A stretch of DNA of 64,000 nucleotides from Arcuatula senhousia (lineage: Eukaryota > Mollusca > Bivalvia > Mytilida > Mytilidae). Shown one piece after another: positions 51,869 through 63,885 of this stretch. The DNA lies in the NCBI GenBank assembly GCA_963971305.1, contig OZ020306.1:34617512-34681511 (forward strand), read 5' to 3'. Both the position numbers and the translations under genes were made by a program. Each line of letters opens with the position of its first letter. The stretch's first letter is position 1. The notes under the pieces are model-generated. The model was not told where the DNA came from. It was given only the letters and a program-made list of their open reading frames with translations, and did not search any database.

Positions 51869-52535
51869 TTAACGTGTAAACATAACAATACCTTTTCTGT
51901 AAGCTTTTTACGACATTGTAAAAATAACCTGAATTCAATACAATAGTTATTGAATATGGGTACATTTAAACTGAAATTTAAATCTAAATATATATAACTT
52001 GTATTATGTAAGTAACCAGTTACATACTATATTATGCGAACAATTGGAGTTCTTTTCTTTATTTTTGATCTACATTTTCTACAAGCTCTATAAATCTAAT
52101 TCCTCAAAAACGGTGACAGATTTAAAACATTCTGACGGTAAGCTAAAGTGTTTAGCACCTCAAAATCTACCTGCCATAAATGTGATTAAGATCTAACCAC
52201 CCATGAAGGGATTGTTGCCCTTCTTCTTGATTTACATAGGGATCTACCAAATCCCTAAAAGTGTCAAAGTTGTATAGAGTTTCTGCTTTTAGGATATTCC
52301 GCTCAGAGCGTCAAAATTGTCCATTTTCACAACTTTTCCCCATTGAATTGCAAACCGTTTTTATTTAAAGCTAGGGAAAAACTTTAAAATACAACACTGC
52401 TTAATCAGTTAAGCCCTACAAAAATTCATTATGATGAAAGCTTTTATTGCCCCCTTATAGAAGTTATGGTCCCTTAAATGTTTGATAACCTTTTTATCCT
52501 TTGTAGGCGGCAACTGTTAAAAAAATTAAAAAAAG

Positions 52536-52894
52536 ATTTTAATTGATCAGAAGTTTAACTATTTGAACTCACTTCACTGCATTTAGTTAATCCATGTTGT
52601 CAGATGAATCCTCCTTAAACTTATAGCCCTTTCAACGTCTTACTTATCAGTAGCACACGTTCTGAGTTAGCTCTTTCGGAAGGGCGTCTTACTTATCAGT
52701 AGCACATGTTCTAGAGTAAACTCTCTAGGAGAGACCTCTCTTTTCAAGTTCTGAATTGACTCTTTGGCAGGGACGTCTTATTTTCAGTAGCACAAGTTCT
52801 GAGTAGACTCTCTTACAGGGACGTATTACTTATCACTATCACAATTTCTGAACTGAATCTTTAGGGAACGTCTTGTTTGTTGCTCATAAAACTT
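52536..52894. other. Gene-free stretch with ~70-80 bp degenerate repeats
   Basis: GCGTCTTACTTATCAGTAGCAC-type phrases recur about four times between 52635 and 52880, each followed by GTTCTGA...CTCTTT. Confidence 0.6.
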
Positions 52895-53660
52895 GCAACC
52901 CGGGACTTGCATAGTGCTAATGTAATGTATTGGAAATTGTTAAAGTAACTAAAAAAAGTTGTGTGTTTAGGATAACCCTACCTATAATTTTGTGCCTATC
53001 CTAAAGTTTGTTTTGGCCTATTTTACAATAAGGACCGTTAAATTCCGAGATGTCCCCCCATGGTCCCAACCATGTTACCCCAAACCAGCCAGAAAATCAA
53101 AATAAAAAAATAGACGATAAAATATGCTAAGCTTCAACCAGGTCATATGGGTACCAAGTTTCTTCAACCTCGGACGAATAGTTCTTGAGATATGGACTTC
53201 GTCAATTGATATATACAAGCTCCCGCCGCCACCGGTAAAGCCATATCTATGTCTCGCTCCGCTTCGCAACCCGGGACTTGCATAGTGCTAATGTAATGTA
53301 TTGGAAATTGTTAAAGTAACTAAAAAAAGTTGTGTGTTTAGGATAACCCTACCTATAATTTTGTGCCTATCCTAAAGTTTGTTTTGGCCTATTTTACAAT
53401 AAGGACCGTTAAATTCCGAGATGTCCCCCCATGGTCCCAACCATGTTACCCCAAACCAGCCAGAAAATCAAAATAAAAAAAATAGACGATAAAAATATGC
53501 TAAGCTTCAACCAGGTCATATGGGTACCAAGTTTCTTCAACCTCGGACGAATAGTTCTTGAGATATGGACTTCGTCAATTGATATATATATACAAGCTCC
53601 CGCCGCCACCGGTAAAGCCATATCTATGTCTCGCTCCGCTTCGCAGACAAGACAAAAACC
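52895..53660. repeat. 381-bp tandem duplication
   Basis: GCAACCCGGGACTTGCATAG starts at 52895 and 53276. The two copies are nearly identical apart from short A-run and (TA) differences. Each ends TCTATGTCTCGCTCCGCTTC, related to the TGTCTCGCC ends of the MITE at 31098 and containing GTACCAAGTTTCTTCAACCT like that family. Confidence 0.9.
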
Positions 53661-53849
53661 ACCGTAAATGTCAAAAGATGATGAAACAGAGGGTTTTGAA
53701 TGACTTTACTTAAATGTACCCTCTATTTCAAGTTTCCATCTGACCATAAGAAGTACTATCATCGGTACTATATCTAATTTATGGTAAAAAATACAAATAC
53801 CAATACGGTTATAAAAACAGGTAATTTTATATTAGATTGTCGTAGATTT

Positions 53850-54117
53850 TCGTTTTGTCTTCCTTTACCGATTTGAACACATTGAATTGGAAATTAGCAG
53901 CACGAAGGGTGTGCTATAGCAGACAGGAACCAATTACTCTTCCGGGGCACCTGAGTTCACTTGTTTCGACTTGAAATCGCGTTGTTGATTTCCGTTTGGT
54001 TGATTTTGTGTTTTGTGTTTCTTCGTGCTGTTCTTGTTCGTGGTTCCGGTTTTGTCGTTGCCCTTTCGGATTTTTGACATTCGAATGCCCCAATGGTGCA
54101 ATTTTGCTTCTTTCAAG
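53850..54117 (+). mobile_element. Naiad 3'-end remnant (tail plus pseudo-LTR)
   Basis: Tail TTTGTCTTCCTTTACCGATT, then GTGTGCTATAGCA, TACTCTTCCGGGGCACCTGA and an end AATTTTGCTTCTTTC, matching the order in the complete element (13890-14176) with ~25% divergence. No coding part remains. A 28-bp piece of the same end in inverse orientation lies at 54439-54466. Confidence 0.8.
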
Positions 54118-54689
54118 GAATTGCCTCTCATTGGTAGAATGAAATTTCTTAATGTACATCTCCATATAATGTACTTCATTCAAGTAAGTTTCAGCAAAAT
54201 CCATCAAGTGTTTTATGGAGAGTTGTGCTTACGAGACATGTAGATAGACGGATGAATGGACGATCATATAAAAAAAAATATATTAAAGGATGCTCGCAGG
54301 TCTTGTATTGGTAGTTTTGTCATTTTTTTTCGGAATCCTCTTGATTTTACCATCAAAATAGCGTTAAAAATTTTGCCCACGAACCCCCTTTTTCTTGGTA
54401 TTGATGTCTTTAATATGTCAAAAAGAGGTTAAACACAAGAAGCAGAGGTACCAATGGGGTATAAAAGAAGCAGAATACAAAGTTTAACAAATCCTATTTA
54501 CTTTGTCATGGGTTTTAACAGCTAAATATTGCTAATGCTAAAGCTATGAAAAATCAGGGAAAACCTTTTCCTGTCAAAACTTTATAACGTCAATTACATG
54601 TATCTTGAAAACAAGGTCATGAACCCATCAAATTATTTTGCTTATCCTATTTATTTTTACGAATCCCGAAATTAACCGGTGACCAGCCC

Positions 54690-54691
<2 letters not shown>

Positions 54692-54729
<38 letters not shown>
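54692..54729. repeat. (CT)n microsatellite
   Basis: About 19 CT units, ~85 bp past the stop codon of the TRIM gene. Confidence 0.97.
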
Positions 54730-54731
<2 letters not shown>

Positions 54732-54814
54732 AGAATCAGATAATGTATCAAACACACTGAACATGTTTAATGCAAAACACATTAATTTTGATATTTTCTA
54801 TCATATTTTACATT

Positions 54815-56440
54815 TTATTTTCTTCTAAACAGAAAACCGGGTATTTGTCCACCAGTAACACTAGTACTGTTTGTACTTTCTCCTGAATGTTCGAATGTAA
54901 ATATTACACCGTGACAGTTTACGCTTGTTTGTCCATCGATCCCCTTAAAACATTGATTTCCTTTCATAAGGACAACAGCATGGTAAGTTTTGTTCGCTTG
55001 AATAACAACTGGACTTGGAAACATTATCTTGTGTTTATTCTCTTCGTGTTTAGAACTATCGATTGTTACTGATACAGTCACAAGTTCGGTTGTGTTTTCT
55101 TTGACCGATGCCGTAACATTCAAAGGCGACTTGTTGTCCCTACAAACATATGACATAAACCCACACAGCTCTATGTCTTCTGATGTTTTGAAACAAATGA
55201 CGTCTTTTGATGATCCATCCACGTTCCATCCAAGGCTTTCGCATATATTTTTCAATCTGATTAGAGTATAAATTTCCTTGTCCAGAATAGAGCTTAATCG
55301 TACTTGACTTGCTTTTTTGTTCACTTGGGCCTCTAAAATTTTATTCAGCGACTTAATTAACTCAAACAAATCCGTGTTTTTCAATGATAAAGCAACGTCA
55401 TTTATTTCTGGACCGACATCCTCTATTCTTTTTCTGTGCTCTGTCAATCTCCTTCTCACTCGCTGCATCTCTATCATTACCTGAGCGGGCGATGCCTTGT
55501 TGATGCTAGCATCTAGGATCTCTTTCTCGTTATCTATATTTGTCTTAAGACAAGTTAAAATAGTTACTATAGTGTCTACGCTATCACTGGATTGATCGAA
55601 CAGTTTCTGCAGCTCTGATTCGCGTTGTGTTTTAAGTTCATTGACTTTAGCGATAAGTTCGGAGAACACGGTTTCTTGTTTGTTTTTACAAATTTCATAT
55701 TGATTCGCCAGTTCTTGGTTACAATTATTTCTATTCGCTAATAAGGCATCGATGTCGGTTTCTACTTCCGCTAATTCTGTCTTTAAATCCTGAACTTTGC
55801 TCTCGCTAGCAAAGTCTAATGCAGCATCTTCAATGGCAAGAACCTTTTCACACTTGCGGTGATGAATAGAAACGCACATGCTGCAGCATGCTTCCTCATG
55901 GTCAATGCAAAAAAGCTCTAGGTCTTTGTTCGCATGTATATTGCATTTATTTTGGAACAAATATGTCGTCTGCAATTCGTCAATGCATGTATCTTCAATC
56001 TTTTTTAAAGTATGGCTTTCCAACGTCTTGGTTGCTCTATGGATCTTTCCACAGTTTAAACATAAAAGATCAGAACATTCTAAACATACATATTGTGCTT
56101 TTGATCGAACATCAATTCGAGCGCAAATCATACAATTTTTGTCTGGACATTCAAGTTTATCCCTTTCCATCAGGCCGACAACGAGAATATTTAGCGGTAA
56201 AGATTTTGCCCAACCCTCTACGTCGGTGTTTTCCTTCAGAAGTAACGCCTCTGATCTACATATTGGACAGTTGATAGCTCGCTTGGTTTCTTTTTCAAAT
56301 TCCTTGGAAGAATAGGTCAAAATACAGTTCTCACAAAACGTATGCAGACATGGAAGGTATTTAGGTATTGTATACTTCTCTAAACAAATAGGGCACTTAG
56401 TAATGTCCGTACCTTTATCTGGTTCTTTGCAGGTCGCCAT
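54815..56440 (-). CDS. TRIM-family protein: RING, two B-boxes, coiled coil, PHR domain
   Basis: 541 aa in one exon, ATG at 56440, TAA at 54817-54815. RING C3HC4 at 16-61 (C16, C19, C31, H33, C36, C39, C58, C61) predicts E3 ubiquitin ligase activity. B-box 1 is at ~103-143 (CMIC, CLEC, CLNC) and B-box 2 at ~166-197 (CNIH, CSMCVSIHH). A long Lys/Glu-rich coiled coil spans ~215-345. The C-terminal ~150 residues resemble a PHR domain (GWNVDGSSKDVICF, HKIMFPSPVVIQANKTYHAV, GVIFTFEHSGES, GGQIPGFLF). RING-BBox-PHR combinations are typical of expanded bivalve TRIM sets. AATAAA overlaps the stop codon (54819-54814). No frame damage. Substrate unknown. Confidence 0.92.
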   Translation of the reverse strand: MATCKEPDKGTDITKCPICLEKYTIPKYLPCLHTFCENCILTYSSKEFEKETKRAINCPICRSEALLLKENTDVEGWAKSLPLNILVVGLMERDKLECPDKNCMICARIDVRSKAQYVCLECSDLLCLNCGKIHRATKTLESHTLKKIEDTCIDELQTTYLFQNKCNIHANKDLELFCIDHEEACCSMCVSIHHRKCEKVLAIEDAALDFASESKVQDLKTELAEVETDIDALLANRNNCNQELANQYEICKNKQETVFSELIAKVNELKTQRESELQKLFDQSSDSVDTIVTILTCLKTNIDNEKEILDASINKASPAQVMIEMQRVRRRLTEHRKRIEDVGPEINDVALSLKNTDLFELIKSLNKILEAQVNKKASQVRLSSILDKEIYTLIRLKNICESLGWNVDGSSKDVICFKTSEDIELCGFMSYVCRDNKSPLNVTASVKENTTELVTVSVTIDSSKHEENKHKIMFPSPVVIQANKTYHAVVLMKGNQCFKGIDGQTSVNCHGVIFTFEHSGESTNSTSVTGGQIPGFLFRRK

Positions 56441-56768
56441 AAGGTTTAAAATAACAAGGAAGTATATCTACCTGCTGATTGCTCACGTGACTTCCTGTAA
56501 ATATTTGTTATATGACAAATCAAATTTGTAAACTAAATTTATCAAAGACCCTAGTATAAAAAGAAATTATACTGTTGTTGGTGTTAGATTTCATGTTTGA
56601 CAGGCTAACAGCTTAGTGGAAAATGAGCTCTGACCAATGAAATGATGATAAGATTTGATGAGGTTACAGCCTCTTGAAAGTGTAAATCGCATACACTTTC
56701 ATGAACTTTTACTTGGTCATAAATAATTTTGATGATGTAAACATCATCAAAAACTAGGGAAGGTACTT

Positions 56769-57302
56769 GGCATACTGTAAAACATGGTATGGTATAAGTA
56801 TTCTAACCTGGAATCTACCACTAAAAAGTTTATTAAATTGAGTTGACTTTTTTATTTTTGGAATTTTGCTTAATGCTGATTCAGCACTACAGAATACAGG
56901 GTTACTACAATAAATCTGTTAAGAAATTAATCTTGATCTAGATAGAGTTATAAAAAACTATGTTTTATTCAATTAACACAGTTTTTACTGAGTAGCTTCC
57001 TATGGACATGAAACACACAAAAACAATTAAAGCAGTGATTTACCATCACATTTTACTTAAAATCTTAACAAGATTTTTGTAAATTTAATTTAACATAAGG
57101 ATGCTTAAAAAAATAAGGCATACTATAGTTTAACATAATAATAATGACAAAAATCTATATTACATGTATTTACTTTAGAAAAAAAAAATATGGTATGAAA
57201 ATTCGTACCATACGATGATTCCATACCATGGTATGGCAAAATCAATACGTACCATACCATTGTACCATTACCCCCGTATCCTACCATGTTTTGCAGTATG
57301 CC
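56769..57302. mobile_element. 534-bp inverted-repeat element
   Basis: Ends GGCATACTGTAAAACATGGT and its complement with one mismatch (right end TACCATGTTTTGCAGTATGCC region, 57282-57302). ACCATGGTATGG words are repeated near both ends. AT-rich non-coding centre. No clear target duplication. Confidence 0.6.
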
Positions 57303-57400
57303 CTAAAACTTGACAATTTCTGGTGTATTGAAATTCTTTAATGTCAATGATGCCAGTTATCTTGATATCATACGAGATAAACAGGCAACAGTATAAGTTT

Positions 57401-57472
57401 ATTATACCTCTCTCAGACAATCAAATCTTCGGGCTCCGCCCTCAGATTTGATGTCTGAGAGAGGTGTAATAT
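57401..57472. repeat. Hairpin repeat, ~28-bp arms
   Basis: ACCTCTCTCAGACAATCAAA pairs with TTTGATGTCTGAGAGAGGTG across a GC-rich loop (CGGGCTCCGCCC). Short foldback of unknown origin. Confidence 0.75.
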
Positions 57473-57595
57473 ACACTTAAACTCAAATATGAAAAGCTAC
57501 AATACGACCGCGACATGGTGGAATCGCAAAGTTTTTTTGAAACATGTATGTTTTGGTGGACTTCCAATGCATATTCGATTTTTTCATAAATATTA

Positions 57596-57720
57596 CAAGT
57601 GTGGCCACTAAAAGTGTATCTCGCCTGCCGGCACCATCACCAAAATCAGCTACCTAAGCTTTCATTTCTTGATATTAACACAAAAAGTGTCTGTATACCC
57701 AATATCAGATGTCTATATAT
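57596..57720 (+). repeat. Left-end fragment of the TGTCTCGCCTG MITE family
   Basis: Matches 40701-40830 (ACAAGTGTGGCC, CTCGCCTGCCGGCACCATCA, TACCCAATATCAGATG), then changes into another repeat (GAGCTATTGCCATCATTTGG). Confidence 0.75.
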
Positions 57721-58048
57721 AGACCGAAGGTGAACGTGAGCTATTGCCATCATTTGGCATGCGTCGTCGTATGTCGCCTGTAAACAAATTTTCAAAAGGC
57801 CGTGGCTATTCGACCGCACCCGGTTGAAAAGCATCGCATTCTATTCGACCGGACCCGGTCGACTAGCCAATCAACTAGAATACTGACAAAGTCAGAAAGG
57901 GCCCCGCGGCAAAAAATCTAAGTGTTTTCAAAATCATACGAACTTTGATTTTAACCACTATGGCATGTTCTACTTAGTAGCTGTACAAAATTTCAGAACT
58001 GTGGTGTTAATTAATAGTTTTTGAGTTGTAGTGTTCACAAGAATTGTT

Positions 58049-58096
58049 GACGGACGGACAGACGTACGGACGGACGGACAGACGGACAGACGGACA
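58049..58096. repeat. (GGAC/AGAC)n tetranucleotide tract
   Basis: GACGGACGGACAGACGTACG and continuation. The same tract type sits inside the repeats at 38935, 43108 and 63928. Confidence 0.9.
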
Positions 58097-58142
58097 AAGT
58101 GAAAACTATGGGGCGTCCGCATCTTCGAACAGTAATTAGTAA

Positions 58143-58329
58143 TTATACAGCTAATTAAATGTGGGTAAACCAGGACTAAACCAAGCAAATAAGCTCTCAC
58201 AAAGACAATTAATGTAATTTAACATCAAATTAATCTACTAGTAATTAATATTCTTCTAAAGTCCGGTTGAATAGCCAGTCCATAATTAGGGTTTAGTCCT
58301 GGTTTACCCACATTTAATTAGCTGTATAA
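58143..58329. mobile_element. 187-bp foldback MITE with perfect 40-bp arms
   Basis: 58143-58182 (TTATACAGCTAATTAAATGT, GGGTAAACCAGGACTAAACC) is the exact complement of 58290-58329. The interior is 107 bp. A partial relative (GTGGGCAAACCAGGATGACA) occurs near 59811. Confidence 0.85.
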
Positions 58330-58984
58330 CCAATTAAGTTAAGTAAACAAAAGAGACAATAGGTGCACTGACCATAAAAATCTAAAGTCTATTCTATTTA
58401 AATAGGTACATAATTTATAAAAAAAAAATTATGCAATTTTTTGTTCAGAAAAAAAAGTTAAGGCGGTATTAATGTTCTGGTTTTTAATATTTTGAGTTGT
58501 ATTTTTTGCAATTAAAACAATAGACCTTAATCATTTTTGTGTCAAAATATGATAAAAAAAATAAAGTTAAGAAATAAAGGAAACTGTATTTTATACTCGA
58601 ACATCTTATAAGTTTCACAATGAGATTATTAAAGCTTTTATTTTATAATTTCAAGACAATTTAATAATTTGTTAATAGATCTATACCAAGAGTCCTTTGT
58701 CAAGGCAATAGGCTAAATGGGTACCACGGTATGCATCAGATGATAATATAACCAAAGATAGTTATGATATGGCTCAATGTGCGGCCTCAATGTGAGTCTT
58801 TCACAAGACAGCTGCTGTATAATTCTGTAAATATTTTCAAAATGAAGAAAAAAAATCAACTTAGCTTTATATGCACAGTTATTATAGATATAGATGTATC
58901 AAAAAATAATCGAAGATTTCTTAGAAATCATTGCCCCATGTGGAATATGGTTTATGTGGCAGTTCTGCATGGTATAATGAAAGC

Positions 58985-59275
58985 CGTGGTCACCAGGCTA
59001 TAATTCGGAAAACCTTACTGCATACCATAGCGGTGCACTAAGGTGGGAAAATTTCATGTTTCTTGCATGTAAAAGAATTCTGATGCTAGCTGGACTTGAT
59101 AAGAATTTGACTGTAGGATCTCCTTGCAAGAGGCAAAATTGTCCTGTCCTACTCATCTCTACCTTTTCTTCAAGTGACAGTCGAAACTCATATCCACCTT
59201 GTGTCCCCATTCCATCAACTTCATCATCATTTCATGTTCATTTTATCACTAACCACTTACATGTATATTAAATAG
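58985..59275 (+). repeat. Old degenerate SINE copy
   Basis: Matches the middle and 3' part of the SINE at 43877 (ATAATTCGGAAAACCTTACT, GGTGCAC, TAGGATCTCC, CTTGTGTCCCCATTCC) with many changes. No recognisable tail. Confidence 0.7.
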
Positions 59276-59279
59276 TTTT

Positions 59280-61570
59280 ATGTATTAAGAAACTGTTAAT
59301 TCAAGTATACATATATTAAATGAGTGAAATTTAAGTTCAAAGGCAGAGGTAAAAAGTGTGCGACATATGCAAGTACTTATCATCTACCCCTTAAAATGAG
59401 ATTTACAAATGTTTGAATTGGACTACCGGTATTTTAAAATCTGGTTCAGGATTCTAATTTGATGTCTCATAGTCATAAAAAAGCTTAAAAAGTAACGCCC
59501 ATAAGCCAAAGATTATCATTTTAGTCAGTGTCATTTACCTAATATGAAAAGATCTTTATTTATTTTTTTTTTCAGAATAATATTTCATAAAAATATACTT
59601 AAAATAAAACCTTTCTCTTTTCTTTCATAAATTAACCTTGATTTTTGTATGTACAATATTCAACGAATTCTATGGTAGACTATATGCCAAACTTTTATTA
59701 CTTATATGTTTTAAAATACAGGTGAAAAATCAGACTATAATATAAAGAAATAAACTATAATTGCTAAAACAACAAAACACCTTATGTTTGTATATGCCCC
59801 TAATTAAAAGTGGGCAAACCAGGATGACACCATTTGCTTAAAATAGATACTAGGGGGGCCGTCAGACCATTTTTTTTGGCTCGTAAACCAAATAGTATCA
59901 GAAATAGAGAAAATCTGATGCAACCTTCCTTCTTCAGCATTAAAAGCTCTATAACATTTTCCATTGGGTCTAAGTTGTTAGAGAACTCCTCATAGGGTTA
60001 TGCGCTCTTAAAGGATCAAAATGGTGTTTTTTAAATGTTTTTTTTACCTATAAAACAAGTGTGGACTCTTATGCATATTGCCTAGCAAGCCGCTATGGAC
60101 ACAAAAAGCAAAGATCTGCTTAAGTAACATAAAAAAACGACTTTATTATTTCTAGGTCCTGCTAAGGTTTATTGTTGAATTCTATATGTAGCCATTGCTG
60201 TACAGTCACATACTATAAAAATCGATCTAAAATTAAGCCATTTTAAGATAAGCATGTTGATGAATCTAAGCCGTGTAAGTGTTTATCCTAAACATTATTT
60301 GTTTTTAGATCCAGTATAAGCATTGTACATGTAGGTTTATTATCTCCTATTTAGTTTAAAATAACTGCATCAAAGTTTGGTTATGTTATTGGAGGAAATA
60401 GGTAACTATTGCAGATAGAGAAAAGCTGTTGCTTGCTTAAAACTTCAGCTCATCGAGCTCTACAAAAGTCTCCATTGGATCGAAGATGTCACAGTTTGTT
60501 GTTGATATTAATATATATATACTTATAAATCAGCTTAATGTTAAAGTTTAAAAAGGTTTCAATCTTCAAATTATTCTGAGAACAAAAGCTACCAACGGGA
60601 TTCTGGGAATACCGAAGACGAAAATCAAACATATATTTTTTGCCTAGAAATTTTTACAATTTTCGTTTTATAATATTATTAGGAGAACGAAAAGGGGGTG
60701 GTTCCAGACACATTTTGCAGAAAACCTACACGTTACTTGCGAAATTTTTGGCGGAAAGGAGGAAAATTCCAACCTCGGAACCCCCCCCCGATCCGCCACT
60801 GCTCAAATAGTTTTGATTGTCACCTATTCAAAGATTGTCCCTCCCTTTATGATAGAGACTAAAGCAAACTTATACAGGAACGTTGCAATCCATGTTCCGC
60901 ACACAGGGGCTTGGATTCTGGTCATTTATATTGACTTATATCGACCCCTACTCTATAATCCAAGCCCCTGTGGTTCCGCACAGTCAAAATTATTTTTGAC
61001 ATGTTTGTAGTTGTGGCGACTTTTGTCTCTGTGTGGTGAATCGACAAAATTATCAAGCAATGATAACATAACATTTTCGAACAACCAATAACTTGTGACA
61101 AATAAGTTTATTTTTCCGGATCCCGCAATAGCTTTGTGAGAAATAGATTAAATTATTCATCCTTATTAAAATGACCTAGATCAAAAAAGACGAATGACCC
61201 AATGTGGCTATTTTGTCATTTTCTAATAAAAAGCTACGCCGAGCGCAGCATGATACGACCGCAACAAGTTGAACCCTGTACGTTGGAGGCCCAATATGGA
61301 TAGTCCATTGCTTTGGTCTCATGAAGCCCATGGTGGACTTACAAAGCTTTTTGACACATGCATCCTGAAATAAATTTTTGACAAATATATTTACATCAAC
61401 ATCTTATACAAAAAGCCTTATTTCTATACATGTATTAATTTACAATTTTGGCCCTTTGACCCCTAATTCCTCAAAAATGGTAAAAGATATTGCTAATCCG
61501 ATAAAAAATATTAGGAAATTGTGTACATGGAATCCGATGAAAAAAAGATTTTGAAAATCGGACCACAAAT
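59280..61570. other. Gene-free AT-rich DNA
   Basis: No gene was supported. It contains fragments of the AAGCTGTTGCTTGCTT family (~60400-60490) and the hairpin listed separately. Confidence 0.5.
60899..60973. repeat. Hairpin with 16-bp arms
   Basis: CACAGGGGCTTGGATT (60901-60916) pairs with AATCCAAGCCCCTGTG (60957-60972), and GTTCCGCACA lies directly outside both ends. Confidence 0.75.
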
Positions 61571-62660
61571 AAACAAGAGGCTCCCAGGAGCCTGAATCGC
61601 TCACCTGAACTATACAGATACATATGATTTGTAGATATTATTGTGCTTAACCATATGCGATTTAAATTTCTGAAATAACTTGGTTAGTTTTCAAGTTATT
61701 GGGCTTAATAAGTGCAAAATTTAGAAAAAAAATCAGAAAAAAGGGCAATAACTCCCACATCAGCAGTCAGATATTTTCCAAAATTTCAGGACAGGTACTT
61801 AATATGCTGATCACTTTTGATTCTTGCACAATTTTGATATCTGAAACCATTTTTGAGTTATTAGCAAAAAAATGAAATTTATGCCCTATGTTCTATTTTT
61901 AGCCATGGCAGCCATGTTTTTAACGAATCAAAAATATGAATGATAGAGTTGTAGCATATAAGCTATTCAACAAGTGTGCAGTTGGTCTTATGGTGTCAGA
62001 CAAGTTAATCTTTGAAAATTCAGGGAAAAAGTAATGAAAAATGGTAAAATTTGTTGTTTTAAGGACATCAACTCCTAATAGAAATGGTCCTACAGCTTTG
62101 ACCTAGATACATGAAATGTAGATCTTGATGTGCTTGATCATATGCAATTCAAATTTTTGAAATATCTTGTATAGTTTTCAAGATATACGGCTAAACAAGT
62201 GAAAAAAATCCAGAAAAAGGGCAATAACTCCTACATCTATTGTTGGATCTTCTTGAAACTTTCAGAGCAGGTAGAGCTTGAGATGCTGATCACTTTTGTT
62301 GCCAATCAGAATTTTGATATCTGTAACCATTTTTGAGTTATTAGCAAAAAACTGCAATTTAACCCTATGTTCTATTTTTAGCCATGGCGGCCATATTTTT
62401 TGACGAATCAAAAATCTGAACGATACACTTGTACCATTTTTGCTATTAAACAACTGTGCCAAGTTTGGTTGAAGTAGGATGTATGGTGTCAGACAAGTTA
62501 ATCTTTATAATTCAGGGAAAAAGTAATGAAAAATGGTAAATTTTGACGCTTCTAAAAAAAATTGTTCCACAGCTTTGACCTAATTACATGAAATGTAGAT
62601 CTTAATGTGCTTAATCATATGCAATTTGAATTTTTAAAATATCTTGTATAGTTTGTAGGC
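61571..62660. repeat. Tandem dimer of a 476-bp unit with AACAAGAGGCTCC terminus
   Basis: GCAATAACTCC at 61745 and 62221, and ATGAAATGTAGATCTTGATG at 62111 with its match at 62587, give a 476-bp period. Starts AACAAGAGGCTCCCAGGAGC; the inverted form of this terminus is at 31608-31645. No coding content. Confidence 0.75.
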
Positions 62661-63044
62661 AAGCGCCAGCGAAGCCTTATGGAGTCTATAGAGTGATGAT
62701 GATTTTCGCGTTTTTTTTCTGTCTAGACGGAGTGATTTTCCTGCATCCAGTCTGGAATAAAATGCTTTATTTTCTATATTACTTTTCAATATTTGTTAAC
62801 ATGATATACACTTCTATAAATCTCAATTTTTATTGGCATTTAATATGACCGGCACAAGTTTTATTTATTCCTTTGCATCTTACATGACGAACTTTTTAGT
62901 TAAAGGCGATAGAATATACATTATGTATTCATCTATTACTTGATTGGTTCGTATAAATATTTCTCTCATTTGATTGGTTAATGCATGGATTCAGATTCTA
63001 GCTTCACCATTCATAAAATCAGTAAATACTATGGAAAGCGATAG

Positions 63045-63225
63045 GTATCTTCATACTTCGGACTTTGGAGTTCAGATTTCGGACTTCTTACTTCAGACTT
63101 CAGACTTCTTAGATCAATAATTCAGACTTCTTATTTCAGACTTCGAACTTCTTACTTCCGACTTCAAACTTCTCAGTTTAGAATTCAGATTTCAGTGTTC
63201 AGAGTTACGACTTCAGAGTTTTGAT
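63045..63225. repeat. Short tandem repeat of TTCAGACTTC-like words
   Basis: About 20 variants of CAGACTTC / CGGACTTC / CAGATTTC with 7-10 bp spacing. Confidence 0.85.
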
Positions 63226-63885
63226 AAGTATATAAACTTACATTTCTTTAATCAAATTTTAATGTGCGCCAAAATCAAAACTCGTTAGTTTCTAATTATG
63301 TTTTTGCAAGCCACTTGATTCGGGTCGAACAAATTATTTTCCATTGCTTCGCGGCTAGATTTTTTATTTTACAATTACTGCAATTATATATTATAGTATC
63401 TTAATGCCAGAAAATTTACGTTGTAGGTTGAGGCCAGATTTAAGACGGCAGTTGGTTGTTTAAAAATGACTTTAAACATAGTAAAATATATCTTGGGTTG
63501 GGTCGAAAAACACGAACCACAATGTTGAATTATTAATTATTTGCTAAGTTTGGATAGCTGAAACGTAGTAGATCATATATATTTTTTCACGTTTTTGTCA
63601 AAAAAATGTCCCCTGAATTACATTTTATTATTTTAATTTTGAAACAAAAATCAGTTTCTATTATACCTCACGGGGTAGAATGTCTACGACTAAATCAGCA
63701 CTGTACGAAGGGGATAAGAAAATTTTAGATGGTTTTTAGTAAAAATTCATGTAACCATCCGCTTCAGAATGAGGAAGGTAAGATAAAATAATATATTTTT
63801 ATAACTCCTGATAGCTTTTCTTAACTGAAAGTATGCGCAAGATGTACCTATTGCTGTCTAGTTTTAAGGATTGAAAGTGCTTTTT

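Larger units (their letters stand above)
47698..52535. repeat. 4.84-kb tandem duplication, copy 2
   Basis: See copy 1. It ends where ...TTAAAAAAAG continues into ATTTTAATTGATCAG (unique flank). Confidence 0.95.

Noticed and set aside
49400..54800. A gene A-like first exon (MSLKSHSKG) for GST omega B
   Set aside because: Looked for an ATG closely followed by a phase-1 donor resembling 36996-37020. None was found apart from the weak ATGGCAG candidate.
55878..56315. 145-aa and 128-aa plus-strand ORFs
   Set aside because: Antisense shadows of the TRIM coding sequence.
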